This document shows positions 8,378-15,762 of a stretch of DNA of 21,781 nucleotides, in pieces. The position numbers and the translations under genes were made by a program. Position 1 is the first letter of the stretch; every line of letters starts with the position of its first letter. Source of the DNA: Candidatus Eiseniibacteriota bacterium (GTDB lineage Bacteria; Eisenbacteria; RBG-16-71-46; CAIMUX01); assembly GCA_029569475.1 (NCBI GenBank), contig JAKQSZ010000021.1:1-21781 (forward strand), written 5' to 3'. Below the pieces are notes generated by a model, which saw only the letters and a list, made by a program, of their open reading frames with translations, did no database searches and had not been told where the DNA came from.

Positions 8378-8680
8378 ATGACCGAGGTCCGGCTGATGCT
8401 GCCACCCAACCTGCGCATGCTGGCGGGGGCGGAGGAGGAAGTACGGCTCCTCGTGGAGAAGCCGGTCACCCAGTCGTCCGTGCTGGATGCCCTGGAGGCC
8501 CGCTATCCGGCGCTCCAGGGCACGATCCGCGATCACCGCACCCGGCGCCGGCGGCCCTTCATCCGTTTCTTCGCCTGCCGCCGCGACCTGTCCGACGATC
8601 CCCCGAATGCCCCTCTTCCGGAGCCCATCACCTCGGGGGCGGAGCCATTCCTCGTGGTCGGCGCCATCGCCGGAGGTTGA
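8378..8680 (+). CDS. MoaD/ThiS-family ubiquitin-like sulfur-carrier protein
   Basis: This 100-residue protein shows the MoaD/ThiS beta-grasp pattern: N-terminal strand EVRLMLPPNLR, helix SSVLDALEARYPAL, then FIRFF and the closing PFLVVGAIAGG. The C-terminal Gly-Gly is the residue pair that such proteins use, after adenylation by an E1-like enzyme, to carry sulfur as a thiocarboxylate. It is somewhat longer than ordinary MoaD (about 80 residues) because of an extra Arg/Pro-rich loop. No molybdopterin or thiamine genes lie nearby; the neighbour is the BNR propeller gene, so its client pathway is unknown. No strong ribosome binding site precedes the ATG, which suggests weak or coupled translation. 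The family is fairly sure. Confidence 0.8.
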   Translation: MTEVRLMLPPNLRMLAGAEEEVRLLVEKPVTQSSVLDALEARYPALQGTIRDHRTRRRRPFIRFFACRRDLSDDPPNAPLPEPITSGAEPFLVVGAIAGG

Positions 8681-8731
8681 CCCCGCCACCGAGACGGTCG
8701 TGCCGCAATCCAGGGGTGTCCGCTCGCGCGA

Positions 8732-11368
8732 TCAGAATCCCTCGACCAGCGCCTCGACGACCGGATTCTCCGCTCGCCAGCCCGCCATCGACCCGGGCCG
8801 CTCCATCCCCCGAAGCTGCTGGCGCAGCATCCAGGCATCCAGCGGGGAGAGGTCGGTCCCGAGGCCCAGCCAGGGAAGCGTCGGACGGAAGGTGGACGCG
8901 GCCCGAACGTCCTTGGAGAGGAAACTGAGGAATCCGCCGCCCGGACGCTCGATGTTGATCACCTTGCTCTGTTCGGGCAGGCCGGCCAGCTCGCGCGCCC
9001 GCGCCACGGCCTCGTGCAGGCCGCCGAGACGGTCGATCAGCTTGTGCTCGAGCGCCTGCCGCCCGGTCCAGACCCTGCCCTGGCCGACCGCATCGATCTG
9101 CTCCACCGTCAGCGGGCGGTCCTTGGCGACGCGACGGAGGAAGTGCTGGTAGAAGAGGTCGATCTTTTCGACCAGATGGGCCCTTTCCTCCGCGCTCAGG
9201 GGCTCGGCCGTCGAGTAGATGCCCATGTAGCGGCCGCGCTCAAAGGTCTCGACGTTGATGCCGTGCTTGTCGTAGAAGCCGGCGAAGTTCGGCTTGAGCA
9301 TGAGCACGCCGATCGAGCCGGTCAGCGTCATCGGGTCAGCCCAGATCTCATCGGCGCCGCAGGCGATGTAGTATCCACCCGAGGCCGCCAGCCGCGACAT
9401 CGATGCGACGACCTTCTTGCCCTTGGCCTGCACTTCTTCCACGGCCCGCCAGATCAGATCGGAGGCGAAGCCGCTGCCGCCGGGAGAGTCGATGCGCAGG
9501 ACGATCGCCTTGACGTCGGAGCGGCCGCCCAGGTCGCGGAGCTGCTTCACGACGGTCTCGGAGCCCATGGTGTTTTCCGAGAAGAACCCGCCGGAGCTCT
9601 CGCCGTCGTTGATCGTGCCATCCACCCAGAGCACCGCAATCTTGGGAGGATCGGCCCACAGGTAGCGGCGGTCCTCCACGTCCCGCGCCGGTCGCGGCTC
9701 CTTCCTGTCTTCTCCGGCGAGGCGGGCCAGGATGCGCTCGGCGGACCTGAAGTCGCCCAGGGAATCGACCAGGCCGAGCCGCAGCGCCTCGGGACCTTCC
9801 ACCAGACGGCCGTCGGCCATTTCCTCGAGCCGGGCCCGCTCGATGTTACGGTCGCGGGAGATGTTGCCGAGGATGGCGTCGCGCTGCGCATCGATCATCG
9901 AGTTCGTCTGCTCGCGGAAGCCCTCGGAGGCGCTGGTCCGCACCAGCTGCTCCCCGGCGCTCTTGTACTTGCCATGCTCGATCTTCTCGAATTGCACGCC
10001 CGCGGAGTCCAGCATCTCCGCGAAGTACTTCACGTCGTTGCGCACTCCCAGCCCGCTGATCTCGCTGACCGAGTCCATCACCACCTGGTTGCACGCCGCG
10101 GCGATGTAGTAGCCGCCAATGCCGTCGGTGGGATCGAGGTAGGCTACGACCGGCTTGCCGGCGGCCCGTACGCGGCCGATGGCATCGCGCACCTCGTCGG
10201 AGAGAGCCGCCATGCGGCTGTTGTCGATCCGCAGCACCACGCCACGCACGTCCGGATCGCGGGCGGCATCCTCGAGCCGGCGAAGCACCGGACGGATGCT
10301 GCGCGACGAGGGGCTGCCCACCAGCGGAATCGGGATCGGGATCCCTGACTGGCCGGCGTCGGCGTAGTTGCCATGGAGATCCATCCGGATGAGCCGGGGA
10401 GACGGCACCAGGGTGCGTTGCCGCGCCGCGGTCACCGTGAGCGCGTGAATGGAACGGGCGTAGCGCTCATTGTCGTCATAGCGGTACCCGGTCAGGACCG
10501 AGGCATGCCGGGCGTGCAAGGAGGCTCCCACCCGGAGCTCGCGCGAGCCGGCGAAGTCGCCCAGGCGGCCGCGCATCGCGCCCGACAGCTCGAGGCCCGC
10601 CAGCGGCTCGACCGACAGACCGGTCTGGAGCCAGGCATCATCCTTCCACACTTCGGACTCGCGACCGGTCACGTCGCCGAAGATCGTCAGCCGGGAGCTG
10701 TACGCGAGGCCGAGCGGCCGCACGCCGAGTCCGACCGTATAGGACCGGTCGTAGACCGGCCCTCCCGCGATGAGGCGGTCCTGATTGAGGTCCTGCGCCA
10801 CGGCGCCGAGAGAGGCGAAACGCACGGGCCTCCAGAGCAGGCCGGCGTCCCAGCGCCAGGCACTGGCGGAAAACGACGAACGCCGGTAACTCTCCCGCGT
10901 CCCGCGCAAGCCGGCGGTCAAGGGCCCTCTGCCACCACCGCCCGCGAACGTCCAGCGGGTGAGCCGCTCGCTGCCGGCGAAGAATCCACGCTGGTAGGCG
11001 AGGCCGAGGCCGCCGGCGCTCAGGGCCACGGTCCCCAGGTCCGAGCGTTCCTCGTCGCGGCTGGTCGAGCGGTCCCAGCCGAAGTACATTCCGAAGGGAT
11101 AGGCGCGGCCGATCGCGGCCGGGTTTCCCAGGATGGAAGTGACGTCGTCGTTGATGGCTGGCGAGTTCACACCGGGGATGGCGCCAAGCCTGTCGCCCTG
11201 GGCCATCTCGGGCGGCTGCGGCACGGGCTGTGGGAGGGGATCGACATCCTGCGCGAGAGCAGGACCGGCCGATACCCACGAGAGCGCCAGACAGATCGCG
11301 GAGAGACAAAGCCAGCGGCAGGTCCAGCCGGATCCGATCCGGCGCGCGGGGCGGTGGCGACACAGCAT
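8732..11368 (-). CDS. sppA: Signal peptide peptidase SppA fused to an N-terminal barrel-like domain
   Basis: This 878-residue protein starts with a Sec signal peptide (CLSAICLALSWVSAGPALA, cleavage likely before QDV near residue 39). Residues about 60-315 have alternating hydrophobic and polar strands and a GNPAAIGRAYPF motif like PorV/UPF0164-type outer-membrane proteins. The SppA part follows as two ClpP-like halves, as in the 67K-type enzyme. The general-base Lys is K469 (GKYKSAGE) in the first half, and the Ser nucleophile is S663 (RLAASGGYYI) in the second, followed by TLTGSIGV. Both catalytic residues are present. SppA cleaves leftover signal peptides and other membrane peptides. The ATG at 11368 was chosen because GGAGGA lies seven bases upstream; the frame opens earlier at 11479. 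The SppA part is very sure; the barrel is inferred from pattern. Confidence 0.92.
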   Translation of the reverse strand: MLCRHRPARRIGSGWTCRWLCLSAICLALSWVSAGPALAQDVDPLPQPVPQPPEMAQGDRLGAIPGVNSPAINDDVTSILGNPAAIGRAYPFGMYFGWDRSTSRDEERSDLGTVALSAGGLGLAYQRGFFAGSERLTRWTFAGGGGRGPLTAGLRGTRESYRRSSFSASAWRWDAGLLWRPVRFASLGAVAQDLNQDRLIAGGPVYDRSYTVGLGVRPLGLAYSSRLTIFGDVTGRESEVWKDDAWLQTGLSVEPLAGLELSGAMRGRLGDFAGSRELRVGASLHARHASVLTGYRYDDNERYARSIHALTVTAARQRTLVPSPRLIRMDLHGNYADAGQSGIPIPIPLVGSPSSRSIRPVLRRLEDAARDPDVRGVVLRIDNSRMAALSDEVRDAIGRVRAAGKPVVAYLDPTDGIGGYYIAAACNQVVMDSVSEISGLGVRNDVKYFAEMLDSAGVQFEKIEHGKYKSAGEQLVRTSASEGFREQTNSMIDAQRDAILGNISRDRNIERARLEEMADGRLVEGPEALRLGLVDSLGDFRSAERILARLAGEDRKEPRPARDVEDRRYLWADPPKIAVLWVDGTINDGESSGGFFSENTMGSETVVKQLRDLGGRSDVKAIVLRIDSPGGSGFASDLIWRAVEEVQAKGKKVVASMSRLAASGGYYIACGADEIWADPMTLTGSIGVLMLKPNFAGFYDKHGINVETFERGRYMGIYSTAEPLSAEERAHLVEKIDLFYQHFLRRVAKDRPLTVEQIDAVGQGRVWTGRQALEHKLIDRLGGLHEAVARARELAGLPEQSKVINIERPGGGFLSFLSKDVRAASTFRPTLPWLGLGTDLSPLDAWMLRQQLRGMERPGSMAGWRAENPVVEALVEGF

Positions 11369-11375
11369 GAGCAGA

Positions 11376-11381
11376 TCCTCC
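11376..11381 (-). promoter_or_regulatory. Ribosome binding site for sppA
   Basis: On the minus strand this is GGAGGA, seven bases before the ATG at 11368. It places the start immediately ahead of a proper signal peptide. Confidence 0.75.
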
Positions 11382-11450
11382 AATGCCGGCGAGATGGCGG
11401 CCGGGTAAAACGTGGCGGCGGCTCCGCGCACACCCGCGTGGGGCCGGTCC

Positions 11451-11479
11451 AGAATGGACGATGCCGGGTCCGAGGTCAA
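11451..11479 (-). promoter_or_regulatory. Candidate promoter for sppA
   Basis: On the minus strand TTGACC (11474-11479) is followed after 17 bp by CATTCT (11451-11456). The -35 matches five of six consensus bases but the -10 only three, so this is a weak candidate. Confidence 0.25.
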
Positions 11480-11512
11480 ACCCGTGTCCCGCGTCAGGCA
11501 ACGGCCCGGTCA

Positions 11513-11584
11513 GGCCCATGGCCAGGATCAGGCTCATGGCCAGGATCGGGCTCTTGGCCGACGTCGGACGCATGGCCGAGGTCC
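11513..11584. repeat. Four imperfect 18-bp tandem repeats
   Basis: Units begin at 11513, 11531, 11549 and 11567 and share a core like GGCTCATGGCCAGGATCG. The first two differ at only two positions; the third and fourth are more diverged. They lie in the divergent intergenic region, where they could be protein-binding sites or simple slippage products. Confidence 0.75.
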
Positions 11585-11685
11585 TGACAGCGTCACAAGC
11601 CGGCCTTACGAAGCAGCCCCGCCCAGGGTTGCCTCTGGCCAGGCCTCGGGCGCGACGGGAGCACAGCCTGAAGGGAAGGGACGCA

Positions 11686-12597
11686 ATGCGAGCATCGTTG
11701 GAGGAGATCCTCGAGCTGATGGACCGGGTGTGGCCCTGGTTTCGCGACACGCATGACCGGGCCGCCCGCCGGGGTCTGCGCTGGGCCGAGTGCTCCACTC
11801 CTTTCGTGCACCGGGAGGAGGGCAAGGTTGTCGCCCACGCCGGTGTCCTCGAGCTCCCGCTGGTGATCGAGGGAAGGCCGGTCCGGGCCGCCGGTGTCCA
11901 TGCCGTCGCGACCGACCCGGCACACCGGGGACGGGGGCACATGAAACGGGTGGTGGAAGCAGCGCTGGCCTTCGTGGACGAGCGTTACGAGCTGGCGGTC
12001 CTCACGGCCGGGGAGGCGGAACTGTACACCAGGTTCGGGTTCAGGGTCGTCCCGGAGCACCGGTTCGTGGGAGGCAAGCCCGGCATCGCCACGGCCGCCT
12101 CCAGGGTCGCCCGCGCGAAAACTCCCGCCACGCCGGGCGAGGACCGCCTGCCGCGGGGCGGATCGCCGCCGCCGCTTCGTCGCCTCGACCCTGACCGGGC
12201 TGAAGAATGTGCGATCCTCCGCCGCCTCCTGCGCGACCGGGCTCCGGTCTCCGCGCTCCTCGGGGTCACCCGCGAATCGCCGGTCTTCCTCTTCAATACC
12301 GCCGGACACCCGCTGCACTACGCGCCGGATCTGGACGCTGTCCTCATGTTCGACGTCGTGGACCGGTCGCTACGCTTGAAGGACGTGGTCGCGGATGCAA
12401 TTCCGTCGCTGGAGGAGGTCCTCGCGCGCGTGCCGGAGCCTTTCGAGCGGGTCGAGGTCTGGTTCGCCCCAGACCGGCTCGGAGGAAACCTGCGAGCGGA
12501 ACCCTGGATCTTCGGTGGGGATGAGGTTCTCATGGCCCGCGGGCCGTTCCTGAGGGACGGGATCAGGGCGACTCTGCCGCGGACGGCGCGCTGCTGA
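11686..12597 (+). CDS. GNAT-family N-acetyltransferase (Eis-like, two-part)
   Basis: This 303-residue protein has the acetyl-CoA binding motif A near residues 72-90 (VHAVATDPAHRGRGHMKRVV, with R81-G-R-G-H-M), preceded by the strands of a GNAT fold. The motif B-like stretch LYTRFGFRVVPEHRF follows. The long C-terminal half after residue 150 carries a second domain with the pattern RLLRDRAPVSALLGV. This resembles predicted GNAT proteins with an extra domain, as in Eis, although the match is not strong. The substrate is unknown. The start at 11686 was chosen for the AAGGGAAGGG five bases upstream. The 3' end overlaps the convergent GNAT gene by 35 bp. The family is likely; the substrate is not known. 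Confidence 0.8.
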   Translation: MRASLEEILELMDRVWPWFRDTHDRAARRGLRWAECSTPFVHREEGKVVAHAGVLELPLVIEGRPVRAAGVHAVATDPAHRGRGHMKRVVEAALAFVDERYELAVLTAGEAELYTRFGFRVVPEHRFVGGKPGIATAASRVARAKTPATPGEDRLPRGGSPPPLRRLDPDRAEECAILRRLLRDRAPVSALLGVTRESPVFLFNTAGHPLHYAPDLDAVLMFDVVDRSLRLKDVVADAIPSLEEVLARVPEPFERVEVWFAPDRLGGNLRAEPWIFGGDEVLMARGPFLRDGIRATLPRTARC

Positions 12598-13231
12598 GCC
12601 CCCTGTCGCTCCCCGGGCCCGGACCCGCCCCGGAGCGGAACGACGTCGCGATCCGGTAGCGGCGCATCGCGCGTCTGCCCCGGCGAAACGAAGCCTCGTG
12701 AGAAAACCCCAGCCTCTCGTAGAAGGCGATCACCCGCTCGTTCTCCGCCTCATCGGTGGTGAGAAAGACGGTGGGGCAGCCTCGTCCGGCCGCCTCCCGG
12801 ATGAAACCATTGACCAGCGCCTGCCCGGTGCCCCGGCCTCCGGCGGCGGGATCCACCCCGATGGAGGAGAGCTCAGCTTCGTCCGCGCCGGCCTCCACCG
12901 CCGAGACCCTCCGCACGTTGTTGATGACGCGCGGGAGCAGGGAGGGGCGGCGCAGGACGGCGAGCGCGAGAACCGCCGCCAGCCGGCGGCGCCGGGCGCG
13001 ATAGAAGGCATAGAACCCGGGAGGATCCGCAAAGCCGGAGACAAAGCCGGCGATCGAGTCCCCGGACCGGGCCACCAGGAGGATGCCACCCGTATACTCG
13101 GCGATGGCGCGGTAGTACTCGGAGACGAAACGGCGGCCGGCGAGGGTGAGGAAGAATCCCGGGAACGCGCGGACGTGCACGTCCACGATGCCGGCAAGAT
13201 CCTCGGGCATCCTCGCGTGGGTCAGATCCAC
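12563..13231 (-). CDS. GNAT-family N-acetyltransferase
   Basis: This 222-residue protein is a compact GNAT acetyltransferase. It opens with RMPEDLAGIVDVHVRAFPGFFLT, typical of the N-terminal helix region. Motif A is at about residues 124-140 (SIGVDPAAGGRGTGQAL), giving the RGTGQA pyrophosphate loop. Motif B follows as TDEAENERVIAFYERLGFSH. The C-terminal 25 residues are Gly/Pro/Ser-rich and probably disordered; they overlap the convergent GNAT gene. The GTG start at 13231 is preceded seven bases upstream by GGGAGGAGGG. Proteins of this type often sit near polysaccharide clusters and acylate amino sugars, but this one faces away from the cluster, so that link is only a guess. Confidence 0.85.
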   Translation of the reverse strand: MDLTHARMPEDLAGIVDVHVRAFPGFFLTLAGRRFVSEYYRAIAEYTGGILLVARSGDSIAGFVSGFADPPGFYAFYRARRRRLAAVLALAVLRRPSLLPRVINNVRRVSAVEAGADEAELSSIGVDPAAGGRGTGQALVNGFIREAAGRGCPTVFLTTDEAENERVIAFYERLGFSHEASFRRGRRAMRRYRIATSFRSGAGPGPGSDRGLSSAPSAAESP

Positions 13232-13238
13232 CTACGTT

Positions 13239-13248
13239 CCCTCCTCCC
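13239..13248 (-). promoter_or_regulatory. Strong ribosome binding site before a GTG start
   Basis: The minus strand reads GGGAGGAGGG, seven bases before the GTG at 13231, and supports that start codon. Confidence 0.7.
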
Positions 13249-13435
13249 GGCGATCTGCGCGCCGGGGCGCGCGACGTCATTCGATCCGGCCCGGCCGATG
13301 GGCCACAGCGCCCGCTCGAGCATGTCCCTCCACCCGGGGCCTGCCGGGATCGCGGAGCCAGCACGTCTCTCCGGTCACGAACCCCTGAACCGAGCGGGGT
13401 GGGCGAGGCCCGGCGTGCGCCAGGCCAGTCGCGCG

Positions 13436-13464
13436 TTGCCACGCAAAATGGCATGTGCCATCAT
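13436..13464 (+). promoter_or_regulatory. Candidate promoter of the polysaccharide operon with dyad in the spacer
   Basis: TTGCCA (13436-13441) and CATCAT (13459-13464) are separated by 17 bp and match the -35 and -10 consensus at five and four of six bases. The perfect dyad ATGGCA-TG-TGCCAT (13448-13461) sits within the spacer and overlaps the -10, a position where a repressor could act. Transcription would begin close to the ATG at 13473, implying a leaderless or nearly leaderless start or use of a later codon. The rest of the 241-bp gap from 13232 shows nothing else I recognise. Confidence 0.35.
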
Positions 13465-13472
13465 CCGGCGCA

Positions 13473-14543
13473 ATGAGCAGGGATGGGGAGCCGACAGCCG
13501 CGGGCACCGCCGGTGCCGATCGGGCCACGGCGGCGCCGTGGTCAAGGGACGCCGTGGGAGAGTCCGAGGTCAGCGTCGCGGACCTGATCGCCATCTGCTA
13601 CCGGCGTCGTAAGCTCATCCTATCCATCGCCCTTGCCGGCGTCGCGATCGCCGTGGCCTGGTCTCTCCTGACGCCCAAGATGTACCGAGCCCAAACCAAG
13701 ATCGTGTCCTCGAGCATGTTCTCCCCGAGGGGCGAAGCGGGCGCTCTCTCCGCCCTCCGCGGCACGGGCGGAACCTTCGGCCTCGACTTCCTTTCGCCGG
13801 GCACGAGCCCCACCAACATCTACCCCGACATGCTCGCCAGCCGGGAGGTCCTGCTGCAGGCCTTTGCCGAGCCCCTGCCGACCCGCGAGGGAAAGGTCGA
13901 CCCGCTCGATTACTTCCGCGTTGCGGGAAGCGATCGGCAGATCCGTCTCGAGTACGCCGCAACCATCACCGGCCGCCGCCTCATCGCCAGCAACTTCGAC
14001 TTTCGTACCGGTATCACCACCGCTCAGGTGGTCGCGGGCGATCCGGTGATCGCGGCCGCCTTCCTCAACGCCTGCGTCGACGCGCTCGGCCAGCAGATCC
14101 GGGCCCTCAAGACCGGTCAGGCCGAACAGCAGGTGCGCTTCATCGAACGACGGCTGAGCCAGGTGAGCGACTCCCTCGCGATGGCCGAGGAGGATCTGAA
14201 ACGGTTCCGCGAGCGCAATCGGCTGGTCTCGGGTTCGCCCGAGCTGATGCTGGAAGAGGCGCGGCATCTACGCGCGCTCACCACGAGCGAACAGGTCTAT
14301 CTCACCCTCCGCAGCCAGTTGGAGATCGCGCAGATCGAACGGCAGCGGAACACCTCCGATCTTGTGGTGGTGGAGCGAGCGGCGCCGCCCGTGCTGCGCA
14401 GTTCACCACGTCGTTCGCTGGCGGTTGTGATCGGCGGCCTGGTCTCCGGCGCAGTCGGTCTGGTCGCGGCCTTTGTCGCCGAAAGCGGGGGGCGCTGGCG
14501 GGCCGCGATCGCGGAGCGCCTCCGGAACCGGGAGCGATCGTGA
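13473..14543 (+). CDS. Wzz-type polysaccharide chain-length regulator
   Basis: This 356-residue inner-membrane protein controls chain length during surface polysaccharide assembly. It has a cytoplasmic N-terminus, the Wzz start VSVADLIAICYRRRKLI, a first membrane helix at about 48-66, and a periplasmic domain with a coiled-coil section (FIERRLSQVSDSLAMAEEDL). A Pro-containing stretch (APPVLRSSPRR) precedes the second membrane helix at about 315-339. It lacks a tyrosine-kinase domain, so it is the Wzz rather than Wzc type. The start is uncertain: ATG 13473 is used here, but GTG 13455 and GTG 13554 (behind AAGGGA) are in frame. It opens the operon, and its stop overlaps the next start as GTGA. 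Confidence 0.82.
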   Translation: MSRDGEPTAAGTAGADRATAAPWSRDAVGESEVSVADLIAICYRRRKLILSIALAGVAIAVAWSLLTPKMYRAQTKIVSSSMFSPRGEAGALSALRGTGGTFGLDFLSPGTSPTNIYPDMLASREVLLQAFAEPLPTREGKVDPLDYFRVAGSDRQIRLEYAATITGRRLIASNFDFRTGITTAQVVAGDPVIAAAFLNACVDALGQQIRALKTGQAEQQVRFIERRLSQVSDSLAMAEEDLKRFRERNRLVSGSPELMLEEARHLRALTTSEQVYLTLRSQLEIAQIERQRNTSDLVVVERAAPPVLRSSPRRSLAVVIGGLVSGAVGLVAAFVAESGGRWRAAIAERLRNRERS

Positions 14544-15730
14544 CGGCGAACCCCTGGAAGATCCAGCTCTTCGAGCTCGGCTACGATGATCGCGAGAGCC
14601 GCGCCGTCGCCCAGGTCCTCGAGTCCCGTTGGATCACGATGGGCGAGCGGACACGGGAGTTCGAGGCCCGTTTCGCCGCGTACCTGGGGGAGTCGCTCCC
14701 TGCGGAGGAGTGCGGGGACGCGACAGCCGTTCGGGCGACCGCGGTTTCCAGCGGCACTGCCGCCCTGCACATGGCTATCCTGGCCCTGGGTATCGGACCC
14801 GGCGACGAGGTCATCGTCCCCGCGCTCACCTTCGTGGCCGACCTCAACGTCGTCCGCATGGCGGGGGCGATACCGGTCCTGGCTGACTGCACATCGGAGA
14901 AGGACTGGAACATCAGCCCCGCCGATGCCGCGCGCAAAATCACCGCGCGCACCCGCGCCGTGCTCTGCGTCCACTACGCGGGCTATCCCTGCGACATGGA
15001 CGCGCTGGCCGCGCTCTGCCGGGATCGCGGAGTCGCCCTGATCGAGGATGCCTCGCACGCCCCCGGCGCCGCGTACCGGGGCCGCCGTTGCGGCGTCTTC
15101 GGCGACATCGCCTGCTTCAGCTTCTTCACCAACAAGAACCTCTCGGTGGGTGAAGGCGGCATGTTCGTCACCCGTTCGGAGGCGCTGGACCGCAGGGCGC
15201 GCCACCTGCGATCGCACGGGATGACCTCACTGACGCTCGACCGTCACCAGGGGCGGGCCGTCACCTACGACGTCCTCGAGCCTGGGCTGAACTACCGGAT
15301 GGACGAGATGCGCGCCGCCCTCGGGCTGGTGCAGCTCGAGAAGCTGCCGGCCGGCAACGCGCGCCGTGGCGACTTGACGCGCCGCTATCACGGGCGCCTC
15401 GCCGGTATCCGTGGGCTCACCCTCCCCTTCGGCGCGGCCGTCGAGGGGAACGCCGACGTCCTCCCTTCCTTCCACATCCTGCCTGTGCTCCTGGAAGACG
15501 CGGAAAGACGCCTCGCGGTCATCGCCCGGCTGCGCGAGGAGGGGATTCAATCGAGCATCCACTACCCCTCGATGCGAGGCTTCACGGCCTGCCGCGGCCT
15601 GGCGCTCGGAGAGACTCCGCTGGCCGACCGCATTTCTCTAGGGGAACTGACCCTTCCACTCTTCCCCGGACTATCCCTCGAGGCAGTGGACACGGTGACC
15701 GGCGCCCTTCGCCGCGCCCTCGACGCATGA
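14540..15730 (+). CDS. DegT/DnrJ/EryC1/StrS-family sugar aminotransferase
   Basis: This 396-residue enzyme is a PLP-dependent aminotransferase that adds an amino group to a keto-sugar nucleotide. PLP binding is indicated by SSGTAALHMAI near residue 71, the Asp in LIEDASHAPGA (D170) and the Schiff-base Lys K199 in FSFFTNKNLSVGEGG. The C-terminal NYRMDEMRAALGLVQLEKL motif is also typical. Between the N-terminal helix and SSGTAAL there is an extra stretch (ESLPAEECGDATAVRAT) longer than usual. The GTG start overlaps the previous stop, with GGGAG five bases upstream. Its neighbour, a CapD-like dehydratase, is the likely source of the 4-keto substrate. The sugar itself cannot be told. Confidence 0.92.
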   Translation: MTANPWKIQLFELGYDDRESRAVAQVLESRWITMGERTREFEARFAAYLGESLPAEECGDATAVRATAVSSGTAALHMAILALGIGPGDEVIVPALTFVADLNVVRMAGAIPVLADCTSEKDWNISPADAARKITARTRAVLCVHYAGYPCDMDALAALCRDRGVALIEDASHAPGAAYRGRRCGVFGDIACFSFFTNKNLSVGEGGMFVTRSEALDRRARHLRSHGMTSLTLDRHQGRAVTYDVLEPGLNYRMDEMRAALGLVQLEKLPAGNARRGDLTRRYHGRLAGIRGLTLPFGAAVEGNADVLPSFHILPVLLEDAERRLAVIARLREEGIQSSIHYPSMRGFTACRGLALGETPLADRISLGELTLPLFPGLSLEAVDTVTGALRRALDA

Positions 15731-15747
15731 ACTCGGTCCTCACATCC

Positions 15748-15753
15748 GGGAGG
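15748..15753 (+). promoter_or_regulatory. Ribosome binding site for the dehydratase gene
   Basis: GGGAGG lies nine bases before the ATG at 15763. The earlier ATG at 15727 overlaps the aminotransferase stop as ATGA but has no ribosome binding site, so it would depend on coupling. Confidence 0.45.
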
Positions 15754-15762
15754 GCGGGCAAC

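Larger units (their letters stand above)
11369..11685. other. Divergent intergenic region between sppA and a GNAT gene
   Basis: This 317-bp stretch holds the sppA ribosome binding site and possible promoter, four 18-bp repeats (11513-11584), and AAGGGAAGGG just ahead of the GNAT start. The frame of the GNAT gene is open across much of it, but the residues look low in complexity and no start there has a good ribosome binding site. Confidence 0.5.

Noticed and set aside
8681..8731. Bidirectional terminator between the MoaD-like and sppA genes
   Set aside because: No stem-loop with a T-run is visible in the 51-bp gap.
9014..10348. Long plus-strand open frame inside the SppA gene
   Set aside because: It is antisense to the well-supported SppA coding sequence, with low-complexity residues and no recognisable domain.
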